From Massilia varians (GTDB lineage: Bacteria; Pseudomonadota; Gammaproteobacteria; Burkholderiales; Burkholderiaceae_D): DNA of 64,000 nt. The notes under the pieces are model-generated. The model saw only the letters and a program-made list of their open reading frames with translations. It made no database searches and was not told the DNA's origin. The translations under genes were made by a program, and so were the position numbers. The stretch is taken from NCBI RefSeq assembly GCF_027923905.1, contig NZ_AP026966.1:1861001-1925000 (forward strand). Reading direction: 5' to 3'. Below are positions 29,975 to 38,738 of the stretch, piece after piece. Within the stretch, counting starts at the first letter, position 1. Each line of letters opens with the position of its first letter.

Positions 29975-32209
29975 ATGCAATTTCAACGGAAGAGCCTGGT
30001 CCTGATGGCCGCTGTCGCCTCGCTGTTCGCGAGCGTTTCCGCGCGTGCCGACTGGGTCCAGTCGACCGATCCCCTGGTTGTGCAGGCCAAGCCTGAAATG
30101 AACTCGGTGCAGGCGCAGAATCCTCCTGGCTTCACCTGGGCCCGCCATGCGACCGGTCCGGCCAGCTACGAGGTCGAGATCACGCCGGTGGGCGGCACTC
30201 CGACCCGCGCCGTGGTCGAGCGCAACTGGTACCTGCCGACCAAGGCTTTGGCCCTCGGCAACTACACCTGGCGCGTGCGCCCGGTGGGCAGCAACGAATG
30301 GTCGACCCCGCGCAACTTCTCGATCACCAGCAAGTCGACCAAGTTCGAGGTGCCGGACAACGCGACGCTGCGCAGCCGCATCCTGTCGAAAGCGCGTCCG
30401 CGTTCGCTGCCGTCCTCGGTGACCCCGTTCTCGACCTGGAACTATGCCAAGCGCACCACCCTCGAACCCTACCTGAGCCGCCTCGGCAACGAAGTCAAGG
30501 CCCAGGTCAGCGCCGTGCCGAGCCTGTCGGACTCGCGCTGGAACATCGTCATCACCTCGCCGCTGACCGCCGCCATGGCCTCGCAGCAGACCGACGTGCG
30601 CCAGCGCATCAACGAAGCGACCCGCCAGATGGAAGCGGCGGCGCTGATGTACAAGCTCAAGGGCGAGAGCCAGTTCCTGACCGAGGCGCTGCGCCGTGGC
30701 GACGAACTCGCCGCCCTCAATCCGTCCGGCCCGACCAGCTACGCCAACCAGGACCAGGCCACCCGCCAGATCGCCTGGGGCCTGGCCAAGACCATCGACC
30801 TGCTGGGCGGCGCGCTGGACGGCACCCGCAAGGCGCGCTGGCTCGGCGCGATCAAGATCCGCACCACCGAGATCTACAACAACCTGGCCGGCGACAACGG
30901 CCGCCTCGACCAGTATCCGTTCGACTCGCATGGCAACACCAGCCTGGTGTTCCTGGTCCTGATCTCGACCCTGACCCTGGGCGACATCCCGGACGCCGAG
31001 AAGTGGTTCGACTTCTCCTTCCGCGCCTACGCCCTGAGCCCGAACCCGTGGAGCGGCCCGGAAGGCGGCTACGCCAACGGCACCGCCTATGCCGAGTACG
31101 CGGCCGGCTACCTGCTGGCCCTGTGGGACCCGCTGACCCATGCCAGCGGCGTGAACTTCTTCGGCAAGCCCTGGACCCTGGGTTTTCTCGACTTCGCGAT
31201 GGAATTCACCCCGCCGGGCGCGCGTACCCATGCCTTCGGCGACGCTTCGGAAACCAAGCCGGACCCGCGCGTGCTCCGCGCCTTTGCCACCCGCATGTGG
31301 TCGCCGCGCGCCGCCTGGTACGTGAAGAACACCACCGGCATGGAAGACGCGATGTCGCTGCTGCAGGCCGAATACCCGCTGCCGGTCACCTATACCAGCT
31401 GGCTGGAAGCGCCCCAGAACTCGGCCTATTACCCGAGCATCGGCTGGGTCGCCATGCACAGCGACCTGGGTTCGAGCGCGCGCATCTCGACCTTCTTCAA
31501 GTCCAGCCCCTACGGCTCGTTCAACCACAGCCATGGCGACCAGAACGGCCTGCTGCTGTCGATCGCCGGCCAGCCGATGCTGGTCAAGGCCGGCTGGTAC
31601 GACTGGTACGGCTCGCCGTACTGGACCGACTGGTACCACCAGACCCGCTCGCAGAACGCGATCACCTTCGACGGCGGCAAGGGCCAGATGGTGACCGGCT
31701 ACCGCGAGCAGCTGCAGCGCAACGGCAGGATCACCGCCTTCACCGCCCAGCCGACCTATGACTATGCCGAAGGCGATGCCACCCCGTCCTATGGCGGCCA
31801 GCTGACCATGGCCAAGCGCCAGGTCTGGCACCTGCGCAATGCCGGCAACGCCATTCTGGTGCGCGACCGCCTGTCCAGCACCGTGGCCCGCACCTACGAG
31901 TGGAACATCCACACGCCGGTGATCATGACGGTCGAGAATGCCCAGAACGTCAAGATCGTGGCCGGCGGACAGTCGCTGTGCCTGCGTTCGCTGAACGGCG
32001 ACGCCAGTTTCGCCAAGTGGATCGGCCCGGGCGCCAAGACCAACGTGATCGAAGACCACGGCGCCTTCTACCTGAAGGCCAATGCCAACACCACCGCCGA
32101 GTACCTGGTGCTGCTCGACGTCGGCTGCAAGAAGCCGGCCGTGAACATCTCGACCTCGGGTTCGGTGCGCACCGTGACGGTGGGCGGCCAGTCGGTGACC
32201 ATCAACTAG
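29975..32209 (+). CDS. Secreted heparinase II/III-family protein (polysaccharide lyase-like)
   Basis: The protein has 744 residues. A signal peptide (about 1-25, ending SVSARA) shows export. The N-terminal 110 residues form a fibronectin-like domain (PGFTWARHATGPASYEVEI, GNYTWRVRPVG) of the kind seen in DUF4962 proteins. The middle (about 140-430) is an alpha-toroid, and the C-terminal half a beta-sandwich of the heparinase II/III class, with the probable catalytic histidine segment FNHSHGDQNGLLLSIAGQP and the YDWYGS and TRSQNAITFDGG region. Such enzymes cleave uronic-acid-containing polysaccharides by beta-elimination. Within this locus it may trim or release the cell's own exopolymer. GGAG stands eight bases before the chosen ATG. 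Confidence 0.82.
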   Translation: MQFQRKSLVLMAAVASLFASVSARADWVQSTDPLVVQAKPEMNSVQAQNPPGFTWARHATGPASYEVEITPVGGTPTRAVVERNWYLPTKALALGNYTWRVRPVGSNEWSTPRNFSITSKSTKFEVPDNATLRSRILSKARPRSLPSSVTPFSTWNYAKRTTLEPYLSRLGNEVKAQVSAVPSLSDSRWNIVITSPLTAAMASQQTDVRQRINEATRQMEAAALMYKLKGESQFLTEALRRGDELAALNPSGPTSYANQDQATRQIAWGLAKTIDLLGGALDGTRKARWLGAIKIRTTEIYNNLAGDNGRLDQYPFDSHGNTSLVFLVLISTLTLGDIPDAEKWFDFSFRAYALSPNPWSGPEGGYANGTAYAEYAAGYLLALWDPLTHASGVNFFGKPWTLGFLDFAMEFTPPGARTHAFGDASETKPDPRVLRAFATRMWSPRAAWYVKNTTGMEDAMSLLQAEYPLPVTYTSWLEAPQNSAYYPSIGWVAMHSDLGSSARISTFFKSSPYGSFNHSHGDQNGLLLSIAGQPMLVKAGWYDWYGSPYWTDWYHQTRSQNAITFDGGKGQMVTGYREQLQRNGRITAFTAQPTYDYAEGDATPSYGGQLTMAKRQVWHLRNAGNAILVRDRLSSTVARTYEWNIHTPVIMTVENAQNVKIVAGGQSLCLRSLNGDASFAKWIGPGAKTNVIEDHGAFYLKANANTTAEYLVLLDVGCKKPAVNISTSGSVRTVTVGGQSVTIN

Positions 32210-32263
32210 ATGTAAGCGGGCGCTGTTCCCCCTGCGTGCCATGCTAGACTCGGCGCGCGGCAC

Positions 32264-32299
32264 AAGTCCCCTGCGGCCCACGCCGCAGGGGACTTTTTT
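32264..32299 (+). terminator. Strong Rho-independent terminator inside the eps locus
   Basis: There is a perfect 13-bp stem: 32264-32276 (AAGTCCCCTGCGG) pairs with 32283-32295 around a CCCACG loop. The final T residues extend into TTTTTT at 32294-32299. It stands 54 bases after the stop of the secreted heparinase and should end that transcript. A TGC-TAGACT extended -10-like element at 32242-32250 lies just before the hairpin. Confidence 0.88.
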
Positions 32300-32329
32300 C
32301 ATTGGCGGTCGCCAAGGCGGGAGAGAGTG

Positions 32330-33190
32330 ATGAAGCAGGTATTCCTGATCTGTGCGCACAAGGACGTCGAGCAGCTCAATGCGCTGGTCGAGGCCTTGTC
32401 CGACCCCGACTTCACGGTCTACGTCCACCTCGACCGCAAGAGCGCGCTCGACCCGGCCGACCTGCATCGCGCCGCGCGCCAGGTGGCGCCGCGCATCGAC
32501 GTGCGCTGGGGCGGCTTCTCGCAGGTAGAGGCCACCCTGGTGTCGCTGCGCCAGATCCTGCGCGAGCAGCCCGACTTCGACAAGCTCGTCTTCCTCTCGG
32601 CCCAGGACTTCCCGCTGCTGCCCAACGCCCTGCTCAAGCGCGAACTCGTTCGCTTGAAGGAGCATGAATTGCTGGAGACGGCGCCGATCCGCCCGGGCGG
32701 CTGGAACGTCGACTTCCGCTACCAGTTCTTCTACCGCGAAGGGGGAGGGCAGCTGGAGCGCCTGGCCTGCGGCCTGGCCAACCGCGTCCTGCGCGCCACC
32801 GGGCGCCGCCGCCGCATGCCGGACGGCTTCGCGCCGCATGGGGGATCGTCCTGGTGGGCCTTGTCGCGCGGCTGCGTGGCCGAGGTGCTGCGCCTGCTCG
32901 ACGCCCACCCGCGCCTGACGCGCTTCATGCGCACCGTCCAGTGCCCCGACGAGATGCTGTTCCAGACCCTGGTCATGCATTCGCGCTTCGCCGACCGGGT
33001 ACTGTCCGATAACTTCCGCTACGTGCAGTGGCCGGAACAGGGGGCGCGCAATCCCAAGGTCCTGGACGCCGGCGACTTCGAGCGCATCCGCGCCTCGCAT
33101 GCGCATTTTTGCCGCAAGCTGGACAGCCAGGCCAGCGCGGCGCTGCTGCCGCAGCTGGTGCAATGGAAGGAAAGCCGTGCCGCCGCCTGA
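32330..33190 (+). CDS. Core-2/I-branching N-acetylglucosaminyltransferase-like protein (GT14)
   Basis: The protein has 286 residues. VFLICAHKDVEQLNALVEAL, VYVHLDRKS, RWGGFSQVEATLVSLRQIL and VFLSAQDFPLLP are the conserved N-terminal blocks of the GT14 (Branch) family. GSSWWALSRGCVAEVL and CPDEMLFQTLVMHS form the acceptor/catalytic C-terminal part. In bacteria these proteins are cytoplasmic glycosyltransferases of polysaccharide loci, often adding a branch such as GlcNAc or xylose. Here that is inferred from the family. GGGAGAGAG precedes the ATG. The strong terminator just upstream means it needs its own promoter, or antitermination. Confidence 0.87.
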   Translation: MKQVFLICAHKDVEQLNALVEALSDPDFTVYVHLDRKSALDPADLHRAARQVAPRIDVRWGGFSQVEATLVSLRQILREQPDFDKLVFLSAQDFPLLPNALLKRELVRLKEHELLETAPIRPGGWNVDFRYQFFYREGGGQLERLACGLANRVLRATGRRRRMPDGFAPHGGSSWWALSRGCVAEVLRLLDAHPRLTRFMRTVQCPDEMLFQTLVMHSRFADRVLSDNFRYVQWPEQGARNPKVLDAGDFERIRASHAHFCRKLDSQASAALLPQLVQWKESRAAA

Positions 33191-34136
33191 GGAGTCCGGC
33201 CATCCAGACGGGACGCCGCGGCGCGGATCCCAGAAGGTCATCTACGCCGCGATCGTCGCCAACCTCGGCATCGCGACCGCCAAGTTCATCGTCGCCGGCA
33301 TCACCGGCAGCGCCGCCATGGTGGCCGAAGGCATCCACTCGGCCGTGGACACCGGCAACGAATTCCTGCTGCTGCTGGGCGAGCGGCGCAGCAGCCGCCC
33401 GGCCGACCGCAAGCATCCCTTCGGCTATGGCAAGTCGCTGTATTTCTGGGCCCTGATCGTGGCCTTGTCGGTGTTTTCGCTGGGTGGCGGGCTGTCGATC
33501 TACCATGGACTCGATGCGCTGGAAAACCCGCCGCCGCTGGAGGACCCGTTGTGGAACTATGTCGTGCTGGGCGTGGCCGCCGTGTTCGAAGGCTATAGCT
33601 GGAACGTGTCGCGCAAGGCCCTGAATGCCGTGCGCAAGCCGGGAACGACGCTATGGCAGGCGGTCCGCGCCAGCAAGGATGCCTCGGTCTTCACGGTCTT
33701 CATCGAGGATTCCGCCGCGCTGCTGGGCCTGGCGATCGCCGCGCTCGGCATCGCGCTGGGGCATTACTTCGACAATCCTTACGCCGACCCGGCCGCTTCG
33801 ATCCTGATCGGCCTCCTCCTGATCGGCGCGGCCATCATGCTGGCGCGCGAAACCGGCGCCCTGCTGGTCGGCGAGAGCATCGACCGCGACCAGCTGGCGG
33901 CGCTGTATGCGCTGTTTCGCAGCGAGCCGGCGCTGGACAGCGTGAGCAGCCTGCGCACCATGCAGATGGGACCCGAGGAAGTCCTGCTGGCGGCGTCGGT
34001 GCAGTTCCGGCGCGGTATGCGCATCGACGAGGTAGAACAGGCGATCGCCCGGATCGAGAGCGCGGTCGCCAGTGCGCATCCGGTGATCCGCCAGATTTAT
34101 TTCGAGGCCTCGGCGCTGCGCACGTCGATGCGCTGA
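33177..34136 (+). CDS. Cation diffusion facilitator (CDF) metal transporter
   Basis: This inner-membrane divalent-metal/proton antiporter has 319 residues, six membrane segments and a C-terminal cytoplasmic domain. The TM2 metal site is of the H-x3-D type in AEGIHSAVDTGNEFLL. The loop carries the RKHPFGYGKSLYFW signature, and TM5 reads FIEDSAALLGLAIAALG, which resembles the ZnT9-like branch more than FieF. A zinc or manganese substrate is plausible but not readable. It starts at GTG 33177 within the end of the GT14 gene (14-base overlap, AAGGAAAG upstream), so it is co-translated with a glycosyltransferase. That is unusual for a metal exporter. Confidence 0.88.
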   Translation: MPPPEESGHPDGTPRRGSQKVIYAAIVANLGIATAKFIVAGITGSAAMVAEGIHSAVDTGNEFLLLLGERRSSRPADRKHPFGYGKSLYFWALIVALSVFSLGGGLSIYHGLDALENPPPLEDPLWNYVVLGVAAVFEGYSWNVSRKALNAVRKPGTTLWQAVRASKDASVFTVFIEDSAALLGLAIAALGIALGHYFDNPYADPAASILIGLLLIGAAIMLARETGALLVGESIDRDQLAALYALFRSEPALDSVSSLRTMQMGPEEVLLAASVQFRRGMRIDEVEQAIARIESAVASAHPVIRQIYFEASALRTSMR

Positions 34137-34258
34137 AGCGCGCAACGCCGCCTTTTTGCCCCCGGGTGTGCTGTAGCGCACATAAGCGTGCCGCGCCCGA
34201 GCCGTGCTCGCCAGCGCCTGCGCTAGAATCGGCTGGCCTCGCTCATCCTGAGAACCGT

Positions 34259-35476
34259 ATGCGCAAGCCCCTGTCCATCGCCTTCATCGTCCGTGATCCC
34301 CTGCCGCCGCTGCGTGCCGACCTGGCGACCCTGTTCGGCGCCGAGATGCCGCGCTACGGGGTGAACACCGAACTGGTGGGCCAGGCGGGCAGCGAGGCAG
34401 GCAGCCCATGGCCGGCCGGGGGCATGCACACGGTCGGCAGCCTGAAGTCGCGCTTCGCCGCGATCATGTCGCCCGTATGGGACTTGCGCGGCCTGCTGCG
34501 CGCCCGGCGGCGCGGGCGGCCGGACTGCATCCAGGTGCGCGACAAGATCGCTTCCGGCCTGCTCGGGCGGATCGCCGCCGCTGTGCTGCGGGTCCCTTTT
34601 GTTTACTGGATGTCCTTCCCGATCGTCGAAGGCTTCGAGGTGCGGCGCGACGAGATCGGCCGCCGCGGCAAGGGGCTGCTGTGGTTCGGCCATGCCCTGC
34701 GCGCCTGGGCCTCGCGCTTCGTCATCTACCGCCTGGTGCTGCCGGGCGCGCGCCACATCTTCGTGCAGAGCGAGGCCATGGCCGACTGGATGGCGAACCA
34801 GGGTTTCGAACGCGCGCGCATGACCGCGGTGCCGATGGGCGTCGATGCGGGCCTGTTCGACCGCGACAGCGTCGAGCCGGTGATCGATCCGCGCCTGGAC
34901 GGGCGCCGCGTCATCCTGTATCTCGGCCGCATCGCCCAGGCGCGCCGCTCGGACTTCCTGCTGGACGTGGCCGAGCGGCTCAAGGACAGGTTTCCCGACC
35001 TGCTCCTGGTGATGGCCGGCGACGCCGCCTCGCACGACGAAATGGCCTGGATGCGCGCCCAGATCGCGCGCCGCGGCATCGAACGGCACGTGCTGCTGAC
35101 CGGCTGGCTGCCCCAGCGCACCGCGCTCGGCTATGCGGTACGGGCCGAGGTCGGGCTCTCGCCGATCCCGCGCAGCACCCTGTTCGACGTCTCCTCGCCG
35201 ACCAAGCTGGTGGAGTACCTGGCGCTGGGCATCCCCAGCGTCGCCAACGACATCCCCGACCAGCAACTGGTCATCGACGAGAGCAGGGCGGGCCTGTGCG
35301 CCCCGATGGAAGCGGCGCCGTTTGCCGCTGCGGTCGAGCGCCTGTTGCAGGACAAGGCGCTCGCCGCCGAGTTGGCGAAACGTGGTCCAGCGTACGTAAG
35401 AAGCAACCGGACCTATGCTATTCTGGGTCGGATTGTTGCAGAAACGTACACAAAAATCCTGCCGCGCCAGAAGTGA
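34259..35476 (+). CDS. Glycosyltransferase family 4
   Basis: The GT-B type protein has 405 residues. SIAFIVRDPLPPLRADLATLF opens the N-domain. VPMGVDAGLFDRD, VILYLGRIAQARRSDFLLDVAE and LLVMAGDAASHDEM lie in the nucleotide-binding C-domain, and FDVSSPTKLVEYLALGIPSVAND corresponds to the donor-site region. A TAGAAT -10-like sequence occurs about 30 bases before the ATG. The 122 bases upstream contain no terminator, so readthrough from the CDF gene is possible. The sugar is unknown. Confidence 0.88.
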   Translation: MRKPLSIAFIVRDPLPPLRADLATLFGAEMPRYGVNTELVGQAGSEAGSPWPAGGMHTVGSLKSRFAAIMSPVWDLRGLLRARRRGRPDCIQVRDKIASGLLGRIAAAVLRVPFVYWMSFPIVEGFEVRRDEIGRRGKGLLWFGHALRAWASRFVIYRLVLPGARHIFVQSEAMADWMANQGFERARMTAVPMGVDAGLFDRDSVEPVIDPRLDGRRVILYLGRIAQARRSDFLLDVAERLKDRFPDLLLVMAGDAASHDEMAWMRAQIARRGIERHVLLTGWLPQRTALGYAVRAEVGLSPIPRSTLFDVSSPTKLVEYLALGIPSVANDIPDQQLVIDESRAGLCAPMEAAPFAAAVERLLQDKALAAELAKRGPAYVRSNRTYAILGRIVAETYTKILPRQK

Positions 35477-35602
35477 TTCGGCAACACTTCGGTCCGCCAG
35501 GCATCGTATCGTGCGCTTCCTGGAGTAAATACCGTTGTACTATCCAAAACAATTTCTAATCTGCAAATACGTTTGCAGGGACCTGAAGGAAAGGCACATG
35601 GC

Positions 35603-36709
35603 ATGAACCGGGCATCGGCACCAGCAGCGCCAGCGGCGACGCACGCGTCGCCCAAAGTGCTCATGCTGGGCACCGAGCCTGGCGGACGCGGCGGTGTTGC
35701 CACCGTGGTCTCGCTGCTGCGCCAGAACGGCCTGTTCGAGCGCGAAGGCGTCTGCTACGTGCCGACCCATGCCGAAGGCAGCCGCGCCGTCCGGATCGGC
35801 GCCGCCTGCAAGGGCTTGCTGCGCACCCTGGCCTGCCTGGCGCGGCGCCCCGACGTCGTGCACGCGCACGCGGCCTCGAACGGCAGCTTCGCGCGCAAGT
35901 CGGTGCTGCTGGCCCTGTCGCGCGCGCGCGGCGCCAAGACCGTCTTTCACCTGCATGGCGCCTGCTTCGACCGTTTCATCGAGCGCTCAAGCCCGCTGCA
36001 ACGGCGCTGGATCCGCCACACGCTCGAGAAGAGCTCGGTCGTCATCGCGCTCTCCAGCCGCTGGGCCGCGTACCTGGCGAGCTTCGCGCCGCGCGCCAAC
36101 ATCGTCGTGATCCCGAACTCCGTGCCGCTGCCGCCTCCGGCACAGGAAGCGCCCGAGCCGGGCCGCATCCTCTTCCTGGGCCAGGTCGAGCCGCGCAAGG
36201 GCATCTACGAACTGCTCGAAGCGCTCGCGCTGCTGCGCGCACGCTTTCCCCATGTCCGGCTGGCGATCGGCGGGCAGGGCGAGCTGGAACAGGTGCAGGG
36301 CCGCGCCGCGGCCCTGGGCGTGGCCGACCTGATCAGCGAGCTGGGCTGGGTGACCGCCCAGCGCAAGCAGGAGGAACTGGCGCGTGCATCCATCTTCTGC
36401 CTGCCTTCGCATGCCGAAGGTTTGCCGATGGCCCTGCTGGAGGCGATGGCGGCCGGCAAGGCGGTGGTCAGCACCGGCGTCGGCGGCATTCCGGATGCGC
36501 TGCGCGACGGCGACAACGGCTTGATGGTCGAGCCGGGGAATGTGGCATCGCTGGCGGCCGCCCTTGGCAGGCTGCTCGGCGACGAAGCCGAGCGTCGGCG
36601 CCTGGGCGCGCGCGCCCGCGCCACCATCGAGCAGGAATTCGAGTCCGGCGTCGTGATCGGACAACTATCAGCGGTGTACCGGCAACTGCGCCAAAGCGCA
36701 ACTGCCTGA
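35603..36709 (+). CDS. Glycosyltransferase family 4
   Basis: The GT-B type protein has 368 residues. VLMLGTEPGGRGGVATVVSLL is the N-terminal acceptor-side motif. The C-domain has ILFLGQVEPRKGIYELLEAL, IGGQGELEQVQ and the E-x7-E segment FCLPSHAEGLPMALLEAMAAG followed by STGVGGIPDALRDG. This pattern is close to classical retaining GT4 enzymes of capsule and EPS loci. The ATG at 35603 has an AAGGAAAGG ribosome-binding region somewhat far upstream. The preceding 126 bases are non-coding. Confidence 0.9.
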   Translation: MNRASAPAAPAATHASPKVLMLGTEPGGRGGVATVVSLLRQNGLFEREGVCYVPTHAEGSRAVRIGAACKGLLRTLACLARRPDVVHAHAASNGSFARKSVLLALSRARGAKTVFHLHGACFDRFIERSSPLQRRWIRHTLEKSSVVIALSSRWAAYLASFAPRANIVVIPNSVPLPPPAQEAPEPGRILFLGQVEPRKGIYELLEALALLRARFPHVRLAIGGQGELEQVQGRAAALGVADLISELGWVTAQRKQEELARASIFCLPSHAEGLPMALLEAMAAGKAVVSTGVGGIPDALRDGDNGLMVEPGNVASLAAALGRLLGDEAERRRLGARARATIEQEFESGVVIGQLSAVYRQLRQSATA

Positions 36710-36747
36710 GAGCATCGCGACCAACTTCGCAAGGCGAGGGGAGAGCT

Positions 36748-38712
36748 ATGAACGCAACAGGAAGCTTGGGTTGGCTGGTGAACCGGCTGCGCTGCATGTC
36801 GGTGGCCGAAGTGGGCTACCGTGTCCGCCAGGCGGCCGCGACCAGGATGGGCCGGCGCATGGCCGGCCGCACGGCGCCCGCGCCGCTGCCGCGCGCCCGC
36901 ACGCTGGCCGTGCATGGGGCACCCACCCTGGATGGCGCCGAAATCGAGGCCCTGCTGCTCGATGCCGACCGCATCTGCGCCGGCCACGTGGTGCTGTTCG
37001 CCGAGCGCCGCTTCGACGTCGGCGTGCCCACTGCCTGGAACCGCGATCCCGACACCGGCGTCGTCGGCCCCTCGGTGTATGCCGGCGACATCGCGATCAC
37101 CAACCGCGAGCTGGTCGGCGACATCAAGCACGTGTGGGAGCTGAACCGCCACCTGCACCTGGTGCGCCTGGCCCAGGCCTGGGCCTTGACGCGCGATTCG
37201 CGCTGGCTGCATGCGCTCGAACAGCAGCTGCGCAGCTGGCTGGAGCAATGCCCGCCGCTTACCGGTCCCAACTGGACCAGTTCGCTGGAACTGGGCATCC
37301 GCCTGATCAACTGGAGCCTGGTATGGCAGCTGGTGGGCGGCGAGAACAGTCCGCTGTTCGAGGGCGAGTCGGGCCAGAAACTGCGCGCCGACTGGCAGGG
37401 CAGCATCCATGCCCACTGCCGCAGCATCGCGCGCCACCTGTCGCGCCACTCCTCGGCCAACAACCACCTGATCGGCGAGCTGGCCGGCCTGTACGTGGGC
37501 GCCAGCACCTGGCCGTGCTGGAAGGAGTCGGCCGACTGGCTAGAGCAGGCGCGCCGCGAGCTCGAACGCGAGGCCGTGCTGCAATTCTCGCGCGACGGCG
37601 TCAACCGCGAGCAGGCATTTGCCTACCACATCTTCTCGAGCGAATTCCTGTTCGTCGCCGGCCTGATGGGCCAGGCCTGCGGCCAGCCTTTCCCGCGCCC
37701 CTACTGGGCCTCGCTGCAGCGCGCGCTGCGCTTCCTGCGCTCGGTGCGCGACGTGGGCGGCAACGTGCCGGCGGTGGGCGATGCCGACGACGGCTGCGTG
37801 TTCCGCCTCGACGCCTCCGGCATGGACCGCGCCGCCCAGCTGCTGGCGCTGGGCGACACCGTGTTCGGGGCCCACGCCGACAACCATCCCGGCGTGCGCT
37901 GGCTGCTGCACGCGCTGCCCGGCCCGCGCCCCGACTGCGACCCGCACGAGGTCGACAGCGGCTGGGCCTTCCCGGACGGCGGCTACCTCCTGTTCGGCAA
38001 CCATTTCGGCGAGCACCAGGAAATCAAGGGCATGCTCGACTGCGGCCCGCTCGGCTACCTCGGCATCGCCGCCCACGGCCATGCCGACGCGCTGGCGATG
38101 ACGCTCTCGGTGGCCGGCGAGGAATGCCTGATCGATCCCGGCACCTATTCCTACTGGCAGGATCAGAAGTGGCGCGACTACTTCCGCGGCACGTCAAGCC
38201 ACAACACGGTGCGCATCGACGGCCAGGACCAGTCCGTCAGCGGCGGCCGCTTCATGTGGCTGCGCAAGGCCCAGGCGCACATCGAACGCATGCCCAGCAG
38301 CCCGGGCGACTTCGATTTCCGCGGCTCGCACGACGGCTATACCCGCCTGTCGGACCCGGTGCGCCACATGCGCAGCGTGCGCTTCGACGGCGCCAGCAAC
38401 ACCCTGACCGTGCGCGACGAGGTCTCGGCGCGCAAGCAGCACAAGGTCGAGCTGTTCTGGCACTTCGCGCCCGAGCTCGACGTGCGCCTGACCAGCCATG
38501 GCCTGTCGGTGCGCGGCAAGCGCTTCGTGCTGCAGATGGGTGTCAGCGGCGCCGACCTGCAGCTGGAACTGGTGCGCGGGGCCGAGAACCCGCCGCTCGG
38601 CTGGTGCTCGCGCACCTATGAATCGAAGCGGGCTTGCGAAGTACTTCGTATCACGACGGTATCGTCCGCCGTCCCTGTCGAATGCAGGTTTACAATAACG
38701 TTCCTGCATTAA
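36748..38712 (+). CDS. Heparinase II/III-family protein without a signal peptide
   Basis: The protein has 654 residues. The N-terminus (WLVNRLRCMSVAEVGYRVRQ) is the usual start of the heparinase II/III proteins found in bacterial EPS clusters and carries no evident signal sequence. An alpha/alpha-toroid (about 100-370) is followed by a beta-rich C-domain with LGYLGIAAHGHADALAMTLS, IDPGTYSYWQD and GTSSHNTVRIDGQDQS. The H-x-H-x-D region corresponds to the catalytic part of the family. It differs clearly from the secreted relative at 29975 in N-terminal domains and location. GGGGAG precedes the ATG. Its role in the cytoplasm, or export by an unknown route, is open. Confidence 0.87.
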   Translation: MNATGSLGWLVNRLRCMSVAEVGYRVRQAAATRMGRRMAGRTAPAPLPRARTLAVHGAPTLDGAEIEALLLDADRICAGHVVLFAERRFDVGVPTAWNRDPDTGVVGPSVYAGDIAITNRELVGDIKHVWELNRHLHLVRLAQAWALTRDSRWLHALEQQLRSWLEQCPPLTGPNWTSSLELGIRLINWSLVWQLVGGENSPLFEGESGQKLRADWQGSIHAHCRSIARHLSRHSSANNHLIGELAGLYVGASTWPCWKESADWLEQARRELEREAVLQFSRDGVNREQAFAYHIFSSEFLFVAGLMGQACGQPFPRPYWASLQRALRFLRSVRDVGGNVPAVGDADDGCVFRLDASGMDRAAQLLALGDTVFGAHADNHPGVRWLLHALPGPRPDCDPHEVDSGWAFPDGGYLLFGNHFGEHQEIKGMLDCGPLGYLGIAAHGHADALAMTLSVAGEECLIDPGTYSYWQDQKWRDYFRGTSSHNTVRIDGQDQSVSGGRFMWLRKAQAHIERMPSSPGDFDFRGSHDGYTRLSDPVRHMRSVRFDGASNTLTVRDEVSARKQHKVELFWHFAPELDVRLTSHGLSVRGKRFVLQMGVSGADLQLELVRGAENPPLGWCSRTYESKRACEVLRITTVSSAVPVECRFTITFLH

Positions 38713-38738
38713 CAAAAAGTTATCATTGGGAAAACCGC

